A DNA stretch of 64,000 nucleotides from Taenia hydatigena (lineage: Eukaryota > Platyhelminthes > Cestoda > Cyclophyllidea > Taeniidae): positions 5,613,893-5,677,892 of the forward strand of contig JADWOT020000007.1 in the NCBI GenBank assembly GCA_036345935.2, read 5' to 3'. Shown one piece after another: positions 12,858-25,600 of this stretch. The notes beneath the pieces were generated by a model. That model searched no databases. It had not been told where the DNA came from and saw only the letters and a program-made list of their open reading frames with translations. Positions within the stretch are counted from its first letter, which is position 1. Each line of letters opens with the position of its first letter. A program made the translations under genes and the position numbers.

Positions 12858-15800
12858 CAAAATCAATTCTTCAGGCATTGTTACCGATAATTCACGAAAA
12901 CTGCTGCTTTAATGAGCAGAGTAGCGTAGGATGGGATTTTACTTGCGAGCATGCTGCAGAACAAGTGGACGAGGGGTGGGAAAGTCGAGCCGGCTGAATG
13001 AAGGCTGGGGCTGTGTTTGTGCATCGGAGCATTTTGGGCCAGATAAGCTTTCATCAATTTGCCATATAGTTAATAATTAGATCAACGTTAACATAACGCA
13101 TAAATCCTTGCCTATATTTTACATGTAATTTACACAATTAACCAAATGCTTTGCGTCAAACGTGTGAATTTGTCGCTATCCATCTCGAAGGAGTAAGAAG
13201 TAGAGGGAGAGGAGATATTTTGCTAGAGATAAGTCGACACTTATTGCGCGTCTGCAATGGTAGTTGAGCGGGAGGAGAAATTTGACCGTGCGGTTGTCGA
13301 TTTAGTGAGGCGAGAACATAAATTTTGCCGAAGGTGTGGCTAAAGTGACAATTGAGTGAGAGACGAATTTTTCCTGTAGGTGCGTTGATTGTGCTCATAT
13401 GGCTGCATTGGTAGCAGCGCGAAAGGGATACTCCCACTGGAAGTAAATTTATTCGGATTATTTAACCCCACTACAAGCGGACTCGTGGGTCATAAAAAGG
13501 CATCTTATAGGCTGATGTGGTTGCACGGCCTTCGTGCAAGTGCATGGAACCTGCAAACTCGGCACATTTCTGCGCAAATCAAATGAAGCTTTAATTCCAT
13601 TGCCTCCTGTTTGCAACTTCCGTTACGACTGGGGCTAACAGAAGGGCTGGTGGTAGGATCCCATCTATCACATGCTGTGTACATTTTGCAGCAGTCAGTT
13701 GATTTTAATTTCCTCATAAGCTGCCTCAATTCACATTGTAGCTGATCATAGTGCATTGCTATTATCCACTGCGAATCGATTATACCCCGTTAGGGATTCA
13801 TGCTATTGTCAATTTGGGCTCGCTAGCGAATGAATTGTGAAGGAATATCTCAATGGGAAACTTAGCTTTAGCGTATCAGTTCCTGTTATAAGCGTTGTTA
13901 AAGACTTCAGGATTCGACGTTGGCGTTCAAATAAAGCATGGTTACAGATGCGTTGTACCTTTTTCAAAGGAACTGCTAACTGCTGGAATCGCTCTTTAGA
14001 AGATAAAAGTAGTTTCAATGTTTACACCTGTTAGTCAATGTTAATTACTTGTTGCATGTGTCCAAGAGAACGAGGATTAAATTTTTCGGAGAACAAATCA
14101 AAGACAAATACCTGAATGGCTGAAAACGCGCACAGTTTTTAGACTCATTTAGCGGAACCAAATATTGGGACTCACGGAGAAGATTGTATTGGTAATAGGT
14201 TTTTTTTGTTTACAATGCGGATGAAGTTTCTGCGTAGATAAGCATAGTAGATACCTCTTTTTGCTTTCAGTTAACGGGGTGCACTGTTATGAAGCAAATA
14301 ATTTTAAACCTTTTGGTGTTGTACACCCTAATGTTTCTAATGAGGCGCGTTAGTTAAGGCACCCATCGTCTTTATTTGCTTACATTGCATGGCAAAAGCA
14401 TCCACTTTAAACTCTGTGAATTAAATTGGAGTGATGCTGGGTAAAGTTTTTCAAATTTAATCGTACCATTAATGCCAAAGTCTACAAAAACACACTCATT
14501 TCATTTTCTTCATGACCGCATAACATAGCAGAAGGACAGCTTTTCTGCTAAAAGTTGAAAGTAACTCGATTAAATATCCTGATTCAGGGTGTCATACCGC
14601 ATCCTCAAACTGCGATTTTTAACTTGAAAAATTCAAACCTAATGGTTGGCACTGCAAATTTAGCATGGGCAACATAGTTAGCGATTAGCAGCTATGCCAG
14701 TGGAGGTGGTGGAAGCATGCAAGTCTATGCGCTGATTTCTACCATAGAGATACTATAAACACTGGCAGGCAGACAGATGACTAAAAGGATACATTTTTTC
14801 CACTTTTCAGTTTTTCAATTAACCTACTCAAAAGTAGAGATTAAGGCAAACAAAACTTAGGCAGATCCAATAAACCTTGCACTGCAATCAAGATAGTGCG
14901 TGAAAATTAAAGGTGCTCATATTTCTTAAGAAATAAATAATAAATTCAATGCACTGCTTTATTTCTCTGTTAACAAAAAGTCAAATGAGAACAGACCTCT
15001 GGCTAGATTTGATACAATTCGGTCTGCATTATTGTTTACTCACCGATAAATTTCTCAATATTTGCAGATTGAATTTTAACAGTATACAGAAAATGTATTT
15101 GTGTGATGACAGTTATAAAAAAATCGCATTTGCGTAGTAACAAGTCCTTGAAAAATTAAAATAGCATTTTTGCGATTGTTACCATTGTATTATGCCCACG
15201 TTTCACTTTGTTAGGACGAGGACTATCCGGTTTCACAACTGCACTTCCGTAATGGATGAGATTCAGTAGCGCGTGGCTGTGAGAATGCGTTCTCGCGCCT
15301 GACAAATCTGCACTTTGATGTTCATGTTGATTCAAGAGTTTTGGTTTGTTTAAGTGATCCCCTGTGTAGACCTGGCAAAACGACTTCATTTCAGAAGCCA
15401 GCAAGTATTAAAATGACTAGTCCTCTACATGACAGATCAAGTACACGCTGATCCACTTTGCTAACACACAGAAAATCACTTTTTGTCATACTTTGGAGCT
15501 TAGTATTTATTTGGCAATACATTACAAAAGCAGGAGTGAGGTTCGCATTCCGTGGTGGAAACGCACTTCCACTCATGCTCTTAAATTTGTAGCCCATCTG
15601 GTACGTCAGCGGATGATCACACCTCGTGTTCCCTCCTTTTAGGTAGTCAGTAGGCACATTTATTATAAGATCGAATGTTTCCTTTGCAAATCACCTATAA
15701 TTCTATTGGAGGCATTTATATGCATTACTGGTGTCCGCAAGACACCGTGGTAATAATGAAAGCGCGCTCGGCTAGTATTACGGAATGTCACCAGCAGACT

Positions 15801-16831
15801 TCTAAGCGCACTGCGAACTGCTCTAAAATTGATGAGCATTTACTTATTTTCCGAAAAACTGAACTGGAGTACATTATGTCGCTCCATATATGCTAACCGC
15901 ACCCAAGCAATGAGCAACATTTATAAGTCAACAAAATCGTCAACAGCAAAGTACCCTGAGAGGTGACTTGTCCATGCCATAAGGATCCGTGTCTAATGAT
16001 GTATAGTAAAAAGTTCATAGAGATTTCTCTACATATTTGAAGGGACATAAAACTCGTTTGTTAGCTGCGAGGTTAATCCATGGAGTTTGCTATGCCACAC
16101 ACTGCATGCCCAACGATGGTACTTGTTTTCCCTTTCTTCAGCTTTATGACACGTTTAAAAGAGGCAAGACCCTTAATCATACCATTGCTGTGATTGTGCG
16201 CTGATTTGTAGTAAGGCAAATTTTGACACAATAGGCATATGCTGCCATGAAATTTAAGACACGAATAAAGTCTTATCGCCTGTCGCCTCATAAAGAACAA
16301 ATTTCCCATCAAACGCTGGTATAACTATTAGGGCAAGTTGAATAAGTACCTTTGCACGAGGACCGAGATTTGGAATTACACTGCTCACATGCCTAATCTC
16401 TTCGTAGTAAAGATCTTAAATAAACAGTGGCAGGATTTGGTAGCTTATCACCTTAAATGTTGAGCGTAAATGCTCATCGAAAATTACATCGATTCAGTTA
16501 GGCAAATCAAGGAGATCACATATTTAGAAGTCGACAACGCCAAATAAAATTCTGAATAATCTCTGCGCAAGTTGCGTCTTGAATATAAAGGCTTGACTGA
16601 TCAAGCGCTTGCAGGCTGACCCGAATCGAGTGAGTTTTGCTGCGCTGTGGCCACAGTGCATTAGTCTAGTCTTAAGTAGCCCGTGGTAAGCGTCACGTAG
16701 CCCAATTCCAACACCTTTTTTAAAAATAGCAAATCCCGAATCCAAGCATGTATTCGGACGAAACAGAGATTGCATTGAGTGGCAAATTTCAGTATGTATT
16801 GTGCACGAATTCGCTAACATTTTATACGTCT
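12858..16831. other. No supportable gene
   Basis: No conserved domain, splice-consistent exon chain or RNA gene seen. The part next to 16832 probably includes the arginase 3' untranslated region on the minus strand. A 98-codon open frame at 16524-16820 on that strand has no recognisable content. Confidence 0.45.
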
Positions 16832-18599
16832 CTAGTCCAGAAGCAGAGCACTTTTGATGATCTCAAGAGCAGAGTTTAGCGTTGTCACTGCATCTTCGGG
16901 TGAACCAAGCATTGTATTGACCTCGGCTACCACCATCGATTTGAGCAGACCTAGACAGCAAAGTGAAATTGATTTTATTACCACTTTGTTTCAGAGAAAG
17001 TGTACAAAGAAACTATAAGGCTCATTGCAGCCTCCATTCTCACGTGCACATCATTACAACTGTCACAAAGAACTCCATCGTTGCTACAGATCCAGCACAT
17101 CGTAACACTGTCTCGAATTATCTGCGCCATTCATTTACGCCACTAATTGAAAGCCACAGCTGTTCGTGTGATAGGCCAACACAACATTTTAACACAGTCT
17201 TAAAGCACTAAGCTAATAATGCTGGGTTGATGTCCCTAAAAGGGAAGTCGACAAGAAACCCTAAATTTGTGCTTTCGCTTTAGCATGTGGGTGTTTCTTT
17301 TTCAGGATTATCACAAGCAGCTGCTCAGATATTTTTGCTCTAGTCAAGCAACAATCATCACTGACTATAAATGTCGATACTGTTAGCCTACCTGTCTGGC
17401 CAAGGGTCTTGCAAATGTACTTGCCCTCGTCCAATGAGAGGCCCCCTGGGACGGGAGTCCCTGTGCTGGGAGCATATTTGGGGTCCAACGCGTCAATGTC
17501 GAAGCTCAGGTGGATTTGACAATTAGGACTGCCAAACAATTATAATTCACAGATAAGTGTGTCGGTTATTCATCCTCTCAAAAGGGGGGGAAGGAATTTC
17601 AACAATTACTCACCAAAATCGCATTATGGTCTTGAGGGCTGTCTCCATGACACTCTCAATACCAATCGTTCGCACATCGTCCATAGTAAAATACAGAATA
17701 TTAAGATCCTTTATGAACTTCCTAAAACAGTCAGCAATTTATGAGGGCACATTTTTACATATCACTGGACTTAAAGGCCAAACTTACAGCTCTGGTGCAT
17801 CAACATCTCGAAGTCCGATGTAGAGGAGTTGGTTAGCTTCAAGACTACAAGATGAATGGGTCAATGAACGTCAATAAGGCCAGCAACGGTACTTTATGCG
17901 AAGATGTGGAACCTACACTGGTTTGATGTTTTCGAAGCCTTGAGTTCGCGGAATGAGTTTGCTGGCTTCGTTGAGAAGAAAGGAGAGAGGCATACCGTGA
18001 GTGTGCCGAGAAACAGAGCTCCCGGGAGTGTTGATGTCAGCGTGTGCGTCAACCCAGACAACAAAAGAGTTGGGGAAAACCCTGAAGTGACCCGCGATTG
18101 ACCCAATTCCAATGCTGTGGTCGCCGCCCAGTATAAGCGTCATGTCGTTCTCACTCACACTTTTTGCGACGCGCTCCGTCAGCTCCAAGGTGGTTTTCAC
18201 CAATGCTCGCTGGTTTTCGCAATTCAAAATAATATCCGCTTCGCGATCATTTGACTGAGTAACTTCTCCATAGTCATTTACTTTGGCATCTAGAATTAGG
18301 CAGTGAAATGTTAGCAGCACATGGACGCCGAGAATTCAGATAAGTCAAATTAATGAGGTGGGGCATTGATGGTGTTGCAGGCGTCCCACCATAAACTAGA
18401 GAGAAAAACGAAGGAAAATTAAGGTCAGACTAGCTGACAGCTTACTCAAATTTTTAAAAAGCCCCTCAAGACCATGATCTCGAATCTCTTTCGGTGCTTT
18501 CTGAACTCCATCCTTTGGTTGACCCTTATCGACTGCTGCTGCCACAATACCCAGAGAGGAGACGTGATTTGCAGAGCCGTTGCTCAGGACACGGAAGCT
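16832..18599 (-). CDS. Arginase (six exons)
   Basis: Manganese enzyme that hydrolyses L-arginine to ornithine and urea. Minus-strand exons: 18599-18446, 18289-17917, 17844-17788, 17721-17614, 17528-17392 and 16950-16832 (TAG). Their lengths 154, 373, 57, 108, 137 and 119 sum to 948 nt, and junction phases 1, 2, 2, 2, 1 match with GT...AG at every intron. The 315-codon product aligns with animal arginase I (322 aa) end to end. Metal ligands are present: GGDHS (about residue 106), VDAHADIN (131) and SFDIDALDP (239). Also present are the HG of the active-site loop, YIGLRDVD and the late AEVN. Odd points: the Asn of the human loop GNLHG is replaced by His (RHTHG), and the first exon has no in-frame ATG. 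The 5' boundary given is the first codon after an in-frame TAG and is provisional. Family assignment is very secure. Confidence 0.92.
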
Positions 18600-18627
18600 C
18601 TAATGTACTTGGCATTAGTTGCGACTG

Positions 18628-18636
18628 CCTTTTATA
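18628..18636 (-). promoter_or_regulatory. TATA-like box upstream of the arginase gene
   Basis: The minus strand reads TATAAAAGG, a strong match to the metazoan TATA box, 29 nt before the first arginase codon I can place (18599). Transcription would then begin at about the exon boundary. This sits awkwardly with the missing in-frame ATG, because the nearest ATG (18615) is out of frame and upstream of the expected start site. The match may be fortuitous. Confidence 0.4.
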
Positions 18637-19510
18637 CCCCATGTGAATCAGCACCGTGTGGCTGTGATGCTGCGACAGCGCACCTAGCATGGTTACTATT
18701 TTTGCGTAATTGTCAACACAATTGATTTTATTTCGCTACATATATCTTGCGCAATCGCATCTAAGACGATCGCATGGTAAGCGTGTGTTTAGATTACGAA
18801 ATGTAAACCAAACACCTGTCGATGCTAAATGCATTCTGCTTAGCATAAATAATGCCCAACTTTAGTCATGGGAGCCGCAAGTGAGCATATTTTAGTTACA
18901 CTGCATATTCCGTTGTTTAAATGTCATGTTGATCCCAACTTCTCTGAGGATACCATTTCCTTTAGCCGATAATCAACAAGGGAATCCTTGCAGAGGAAAC
19001 TTTAAATCTTTAGAGCCGAATGTTTTGGATGTTCGAAGGTGTGCACATGATATAGGAGTCAGCGCATGGACGCGATATGTTATACAAAGAAATCTGGAAA
19101 AGCTCTAAAAGTAGTTGTGTGTAATAAAATTTATTGCTGCTATAGGAATAACACTAGCATGGTCGGAGGTTAGCAAGACAATGGCCTCACCAGAAAGCGA
19201 TAGGCATTGAACTCAAGCAGATGTGCCTTTGTGATCGTGAGGTTGTACAATCCCACGCTTTGCTAGTCAGCGCGATTCGCCTAAATAATCATCGAAGAGA
19301 TCATTGATTTTGTCAAAATTTGGTTTGTTGAAAATCAAAGCAAAATCTCAACAATGATCTTGTCAATGATTTTACTATTATCAAATGCTGTGCTTCTGTG
19401 TTTGTTTAAACTACCGGTTTCGGTCAGGGTCACATGGGTGGCCATATTGCCCTAGCTGCGTGAGCTGGCCTCTGGGCCATGCCAGCAGCTTAGCTCCCTC
19501 TGCCTGTTGA

Positions 19511-19528
19511 ATATATATATATATATAT
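19511..19528. repeat. (AT)n microsatellite
   Basis: Nine perfect AT dinucleotides directly 5' of a dispersed repeat copy. Confidence 0.9.
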
Positions 19529-19531
19529 GTT

Positions 19532-19645
19532 CCACTCTAGTATTCTGCCTTCTTTTGCCCTCGAGGGAGCCTCGGAACACTGCAAATGCGTTACGAAGCT
19601 GAAGTACAGGAGAGTGAGCGTTAATGTCAGTCAAGTCGCGTTGAA
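19532..19645 (+). repeat. Dispersed repeat shared with 31.1 kb
   Basis: The block CCACTCTAGTATTCTGCC, followed by CTTCTTTTGCCCTCGAGGGAG, is matched at 31100-31146 with a few substitutions. Weaker similarity runs on for about 60 nt to a TTAATGTCAGTCA-like block. No coding content was seen. Confidence 0.55.
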
Positions 19646-22600
19646 TATAGTAGGCTCTCTGAAGTGACTTTGTAGCGACTGCTTGGATTTCATCATTAGT
19701 TAACTATATGAAGAACTTTCATGTACTCAGGCCTCTTTGGTGCCACCGGCTGTGTTGACTTTTAAGCTCCGCTAATTATTTGAGAATAGTTAGTGAAACA
19801 AAAGTGGCGTCATACATTCCAGCTCAAAGGTTATGCAAATTTATAAATATCCAATGACTACATTGCTCGGAATGCTTTTAGTAGAATTTCATATTGCTGC
19901 TTGAGTGCGTATGCATTATAATAATGAGTTCTTGCACTTACTGGTTAGGCATATAATTAGGCAGCAAAACTACATTGCCAACAATGAATAAACAGTCCTT
20001 GAGCAGCAAATATACATTGAGCGAATTCGCTTGTCACAGGACTGAAGAAGTTTAAATGATTCCACCTATTTTGGGTTAAAAATGTCTTACTTTTTATAAT
20101 TTTTTGGCTAAAAGTTCTAAATTAATCCACAAATGCTAAAAATAGCAACCAGATCTGACGCTGTAATTTACATTGAATTCTGAGCAAAAGTTAATTTCAT
20201 GTAATGTTTTGACTCAACAGTCATTTCTTCTTATGAATCACCGGTAAGCAAAAGCTGCAGTAAATATATTGCAAAACCTGCTGCGTAAAGCATAGAAATA
20301 CATTAGAGTTAATGCAAAGCACATGGTTGAGCCTATGCTGTCTTTTTCACAACGGTGAAGTTTGCGTACTTCAGGTCCTATTTGCATTGTCAGCGACCCA
20401 AGACAATGATAAAATAGGAATTATAGCCCAAATATTCAGGACAAGTGAATGGCTCTGATAAAAGCGTAGGTAATCTGGAAAAGAAACATTTGCTTTCATA
20501 ATCGTTCTGCCCACTCGTTAACGAGACACTAGATTGCACATGGAAGTAGGAGCGAGAGGTAGATTAGCAGTTGCAGCCAGCTCACATTGTTCATATATTT
20601 TAGCACTGCATGATTAAAAAATGCATTGGCGCATCAGGCGGACTACTTTATGTAAGTGAGCAATAAGGAAGGATTGGTTTATGTTAATTATCCCTCATGC
20701 GGACGTGCACGTGCTGATCGTACGATGACTGTGCCTTTACCACGGACCGTAAACATTACGCCCGTTTTGGCATTTAGGCACCACAAAATTAGGAAGCTCC
20801 TAATTTAAACAAATGCGACCTAATGTGAGTCAGCAGATTGATCAATTTTTACTTGATCTTCGCACGACTAAACAAAGAGTATGACCATAATCGCTTGCAA
20901 GTGCCATGACACGGGAGAGTCAATCCAATGCCTACTAGATTCATTTTCCTTATAAAATGACGTCGAGTAACGGTGCCACTCGACTATGGAGCTTGTTTCG
21001 CACAGGGTTGGGCAAGTACAATGGCGCAGTGGAGTGGTTAATTACACAACGAGCATTCGTTTCATTTATTGTAAGCTATAACCCTTGTATTAACAAAACT
21101 GCTGAGCTGGCAACCCTTCACAAGCGTGGGTTCATCTCCACAGGCACACAATACTGATTTGCATGTGGTATGGAAGGTATGGCCTACGACTGGATTTCGC
21201 ACATACACCTGTAAGGCGCGTAAATATTCAAAAACGAATTGCTACACATTGTTCCTTATGTGTTGCTTCGAATTTCGCACATTTCCTTTTATCCTCACCC
21301 GTACGAGCCTGTATGTGCCTCTTCTTTGTTCCACTTTTGCCCTTAGCTTACTGTTGTGGATGCAAATTTTGTCGTAAGCAAGTGTTACGTCTTACCATGA
21401 CCAGCCTCTTTTAATTAAGGTGCCTTCGTTTAAAGCTATTCTATTTTGACACCAACTGCCTATGAAAAGTTAGCTTTCATAAATTTAAAGGGGAATGAAG
21501 ACCCTGACAATGCTGAAGTAGAGCCACATGAATCCTTCGAGCATTCAACTCCAATTCCAAAGTATTTTCCACCTAAGTAAGTTTGAAGATTTGAACGCTT
21601 GCCATAGTTTCATTTAAGTTGACAAACGAACTTAAATGCTGGCAAGGAGGCATTTGAAGGAAATGATGCACTTTGAATAAGTGGAACTCGAAATATCATT
21701 ATAAAAGGTGATTCAGTGTAAAGCAAACCTTGCGCAGCAGTGACTTTTAAGAGGCAAATCCAAACATCTAGGCCATCAGTATTCAATGACGCAAATGCGG
21801 TCAAGGTCGTCGGCTTATGATTGGCTGAAGAAAGACACTATCAGCTATCTCTGTGCCGACCTCGTGCGAGTACGTGAGGACTAATGCACATGCGTGCGTG
21901 CAGACGTGGATGAAAGAATAATAGGGTAGGTGACCGTTTGAGTGCAAATTTTTGCCTGATAGCAGTCATGTACATCCACTGCCAATCAACCGACTTGTGT
22001 CTCGAGTTCATGAGAATCTATTACCAATCTATGAACACAGGCCTGCAATTAGTGAGTATCCAGGGTCGAACGAAGTAATTCAGACGTAGACTAAATTCCT
22101 CTACATCAAAAACCTATTTCTCTAGCTAAAACAAGAGTTCTGAAATAACTGCTGGAGTATTTAAATATTGATTGTTAACTTACCAAACAGAGACCAAATT
22201 GCCTCGTTTATTCAACCAAGACTACAGCATCGGTTAGATTTAGGCGAACGAAGTAAGAATTGTCAGGGTCACCTAATAACGGTGTTCCACCTGGGGTGTA
22301 GTGTAAGATCTTCTCCTCCGGAATCCTAGTAATATAGGGGCTAGAACTACAGATAATTAATATTGCAGCAGACTAAAACAACAAGGAGTAAGTGAGTATT
22401 CACCTTCAAGATTGCTAACTAGTGCGCAGAATCGAAGTCCAAACTTCATAGGCTGCAGCCTAGTCAATGGCAGGTGCTGTTGGACTCACAATAAGAACGA
22501 GAGTGGGGCAGAAATTTTGCGTCTTGACATCAAAGTAATTAATATGTAAGCAGAAGTTTCCTCCGAGCGGACACAATTTTACCGCTAGTGCATAGAAATC

Positions 22601-25600
22601 TCAAAGTTGCTTTGGACCAGCTATTTTGGCATCTACAAACAGGGGAATAAACCTATGACGGACAGCGACTTCTAAGGCCGGACTGTGTTTGATCCATTTA
22701 GTGCTGCTAACCTATCAGAGGCTTATAGTTGAACAGAAGAATGTTTGGTTGCTCTTCTGCGTGGCCAATGTGAACTCGGCCTGGTGACTAGAGTAGCGCA
22801 CACACTCGATTAGCCTGACCGTGAGGATGCGCATCATAGGGTAAAGCTAGGGGTTCAGAGAGGATATACGCTTTGTCAACTTTGTCAACTTTAAACTTCC
22901 TTTATCAAGCAGCCGCAAAGTCATAATTAAGTAGCGCAGTTATTCCAGTGAACCATTAGCAGCAAGTTGCGTAAAATGTGTTTATTATTATGAAACGGTG
23001 ACAGCAGCCACATCATTTCTTAGTTTACGTAATGATGCAGTAAGAATCGGGCCAATCTGCTCAAACTACAAGTGAATCAGCAGTATCACGTCGCCTTCTT
23101 CTCTGGTCTAGCCCAGATGATGCGCTGCATTCGACCTTACCTAATATTTTATCCGTCTTTGTTCATTCAACGAAGGATATTTTTCAACATACAGTTAACT
23201 AGGTGGAATACTGCAGTAGTCTCGAGGCGCTTCACAACCCTAATGACTGTGCCCATTTGTTTTGAGTCCCACCGCCAGGTACGGAATTGTGTCTGGGGCT
23301 CCACATTTACTAACTCCACTTGATGCATGGGATCCAACATTACTTGGATAGACTTGCATGCATGCAACTTGGGTCTTTGCACTTTGCTGTGATTTGGTGT
23401 CTTATACTTCCATTTTTAGTTGCCGTCATTCTAATATGATGGCTTTTATTTTGTTAAAATTACACGAATAGCGAAGTGTCAACTGAGAATTCAGAAGCAA
23501 AGCGAAGACTCAGATTCTCATTGCAATTCTTGTTTAACATTCCGAGATGTAGATTTTAACTACGTAATTTAATTTGCCGGTTTGAACGATTGAAGTGGCG
23601 AAGGTGGAACTAAGTGGATTCGCCCTTGGAGTAAGTGCTTTTATACTGAGCATCGTTGCATCTGCGGCGTGAAGCATGAAGCGCAGACGAAACATGTGGG
23701 CCTTTGACTCTATATGTGGTCAGTGTGCAGGTGTCCTCCGCAGTCGTAACGTGATGCATTTTTTTAGTAGATTGCAGTCTCTATCCCTCAGGAAGAGATG
23801 GTAAAATCGGGTCGGTGGATGAATTTGACGGCTGTTGCCATTGCTTCCTCCATTACCACAGCACCCGAAGGGTAGCCTTGGCAGGGCGACATTGCTAATG
23901 GCGATCAGTGGCAGGGACCGCCCTACGGGTATACTTCTGCACAGTGCTCGAGGTTTGCTTGATTCCTCCTTTGCGACCACAAATTGCCGTCGCTACCACC
24001 ACCAAAACTGCGTGCCATGTAGTCGGTTCGGAAGACAAGTCAGAAAATAGCATACCATTGCAAAATTCAATGAGCTTACCATAAGAGCTAACCACTGCTC
24101 ATTAAAGCTAGGTTATTTTCATGGCAAAGCAATGCAGCAAAAGAATAACACTTTCGAATTAGGCAAGCTTTTCAACGAGCGAGATTCGTCTACGTCTTCC
24201 ACAGCGAAAAAATCCATTCAGTTGCTAAAGCGTTCGAACAGCATCCTTAATCAAGAACCACTGATGGTTGAGTAGCAGTGTCGAAACAAGCGCAGACGAG
24301 GTTGACCTCACTTTTTCCGATTAGAGAGCAGAAATCGATGCGTTCGCAAATAACTTTAGCCCAAATCGGCACTCCGCGCCCTACTTGCCCACTACATCCC
24401 AAGTGTAATGGCACCGTAAGAAGCAGTAATGCAGCCTACACACTCGCACCTCCATGTTTTGTCATTACCGCCTTCTGTCATAAGACTGACCGAATCGCAG
24501 CGATGAATGCTGTTGAAAAGGGGCCCGGCCACGCGACCATAATCACGGGTCCCATTCACTTGAAGGTCAGGTAAATCACTCAGTTACTACCATGGAAACA
24601 GTCCACACGCCATTTTAGAGGGCAAACTTTCCATATCTACATAGGTAGATTCATTCAAAGAAAGATATCTAAAATTCTAATGTGCATTTGTACAGCATGT
24701 GCTTTTTTCGTCCACTTAAATTAGGCGATTTCAAGCAAAGCACGAACTACGGTAGCAACTTTAATGTTTTCACTAGAATCAAATAATGTTTTCTGTCAGT
24801 GCGTAAATATCCTTTTCTTTTCTTTCAGTTTTTATCGCTGTTCTGTCTTGTCAGAAATGTCTCTGCTTCTAATTTATGGATACCTGAGCTTGGTCATTCA
24901 TTTATAGCGTCGTCACTGGTCACATTGTTAAGACCGTAATAGCACTAGTTTCTAAAAGGTCTAATGTCCCAATTTTCCAAGATTTAAATTCTTCAACCGG
25001 CAGATCCTTTCATTGGCAAAAACTTTCCACTTTACCAGTCATTTCATTGTTCACTATTCCAAATAGATCTCTGTAGTGGGTGCATTTCATGACACCAAAA
25101 AATGGATAAGTATAGCCCGATATAACGAACCGTTGAGGAGCCTTCGGCAGAAGAAACGTATGCATTAATCACTCCTCCAACGCATGCGCGACGGAGGAAG
25201 TTCGTACGGACCCGAACACAATTAGGCGATTTCCTCGCGTGAAATGAACTTAACGAATGCAATTCGCGATTTATTGGCTGATAAAAGGGTTAATGATTTG
25301 ACTACGCACCGCATTGGCATTATTCATGAATTATTTTAACACTGTCTTCGACTTTGTACCTGTGACCTCTTTTGTGTTGGTGCCATACTTTTAGTGCGAC
25401 TCCATTAGCTCTGCCTCGCTGACTGCTTTACTACTCGGCTTGTGACTTTACTGTAGCCAGAGGCAGTGATGGGAGCAGAAATTTCTGTGGCGCTCTTGAT
25501 AAGCAAAATTATAAAAATCGGATTTTGGATCTGCCGAGTTATAAATGTGCAGCTATATATTCCAAATTCGAGACTACATGTCATTGAATTCGACACGAAG

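Noticed and set aside
12588..12890. Open frames running through the N gap on both strands
   Set aside because: Unknown bases were translated as X; there is no sequence to support them.
16524..16820. 98-codon minus-strand frame just after the arginase stop
   Set aside because: It lies in the probable 3' untranslated region, with no domain and no splice link to arginase.
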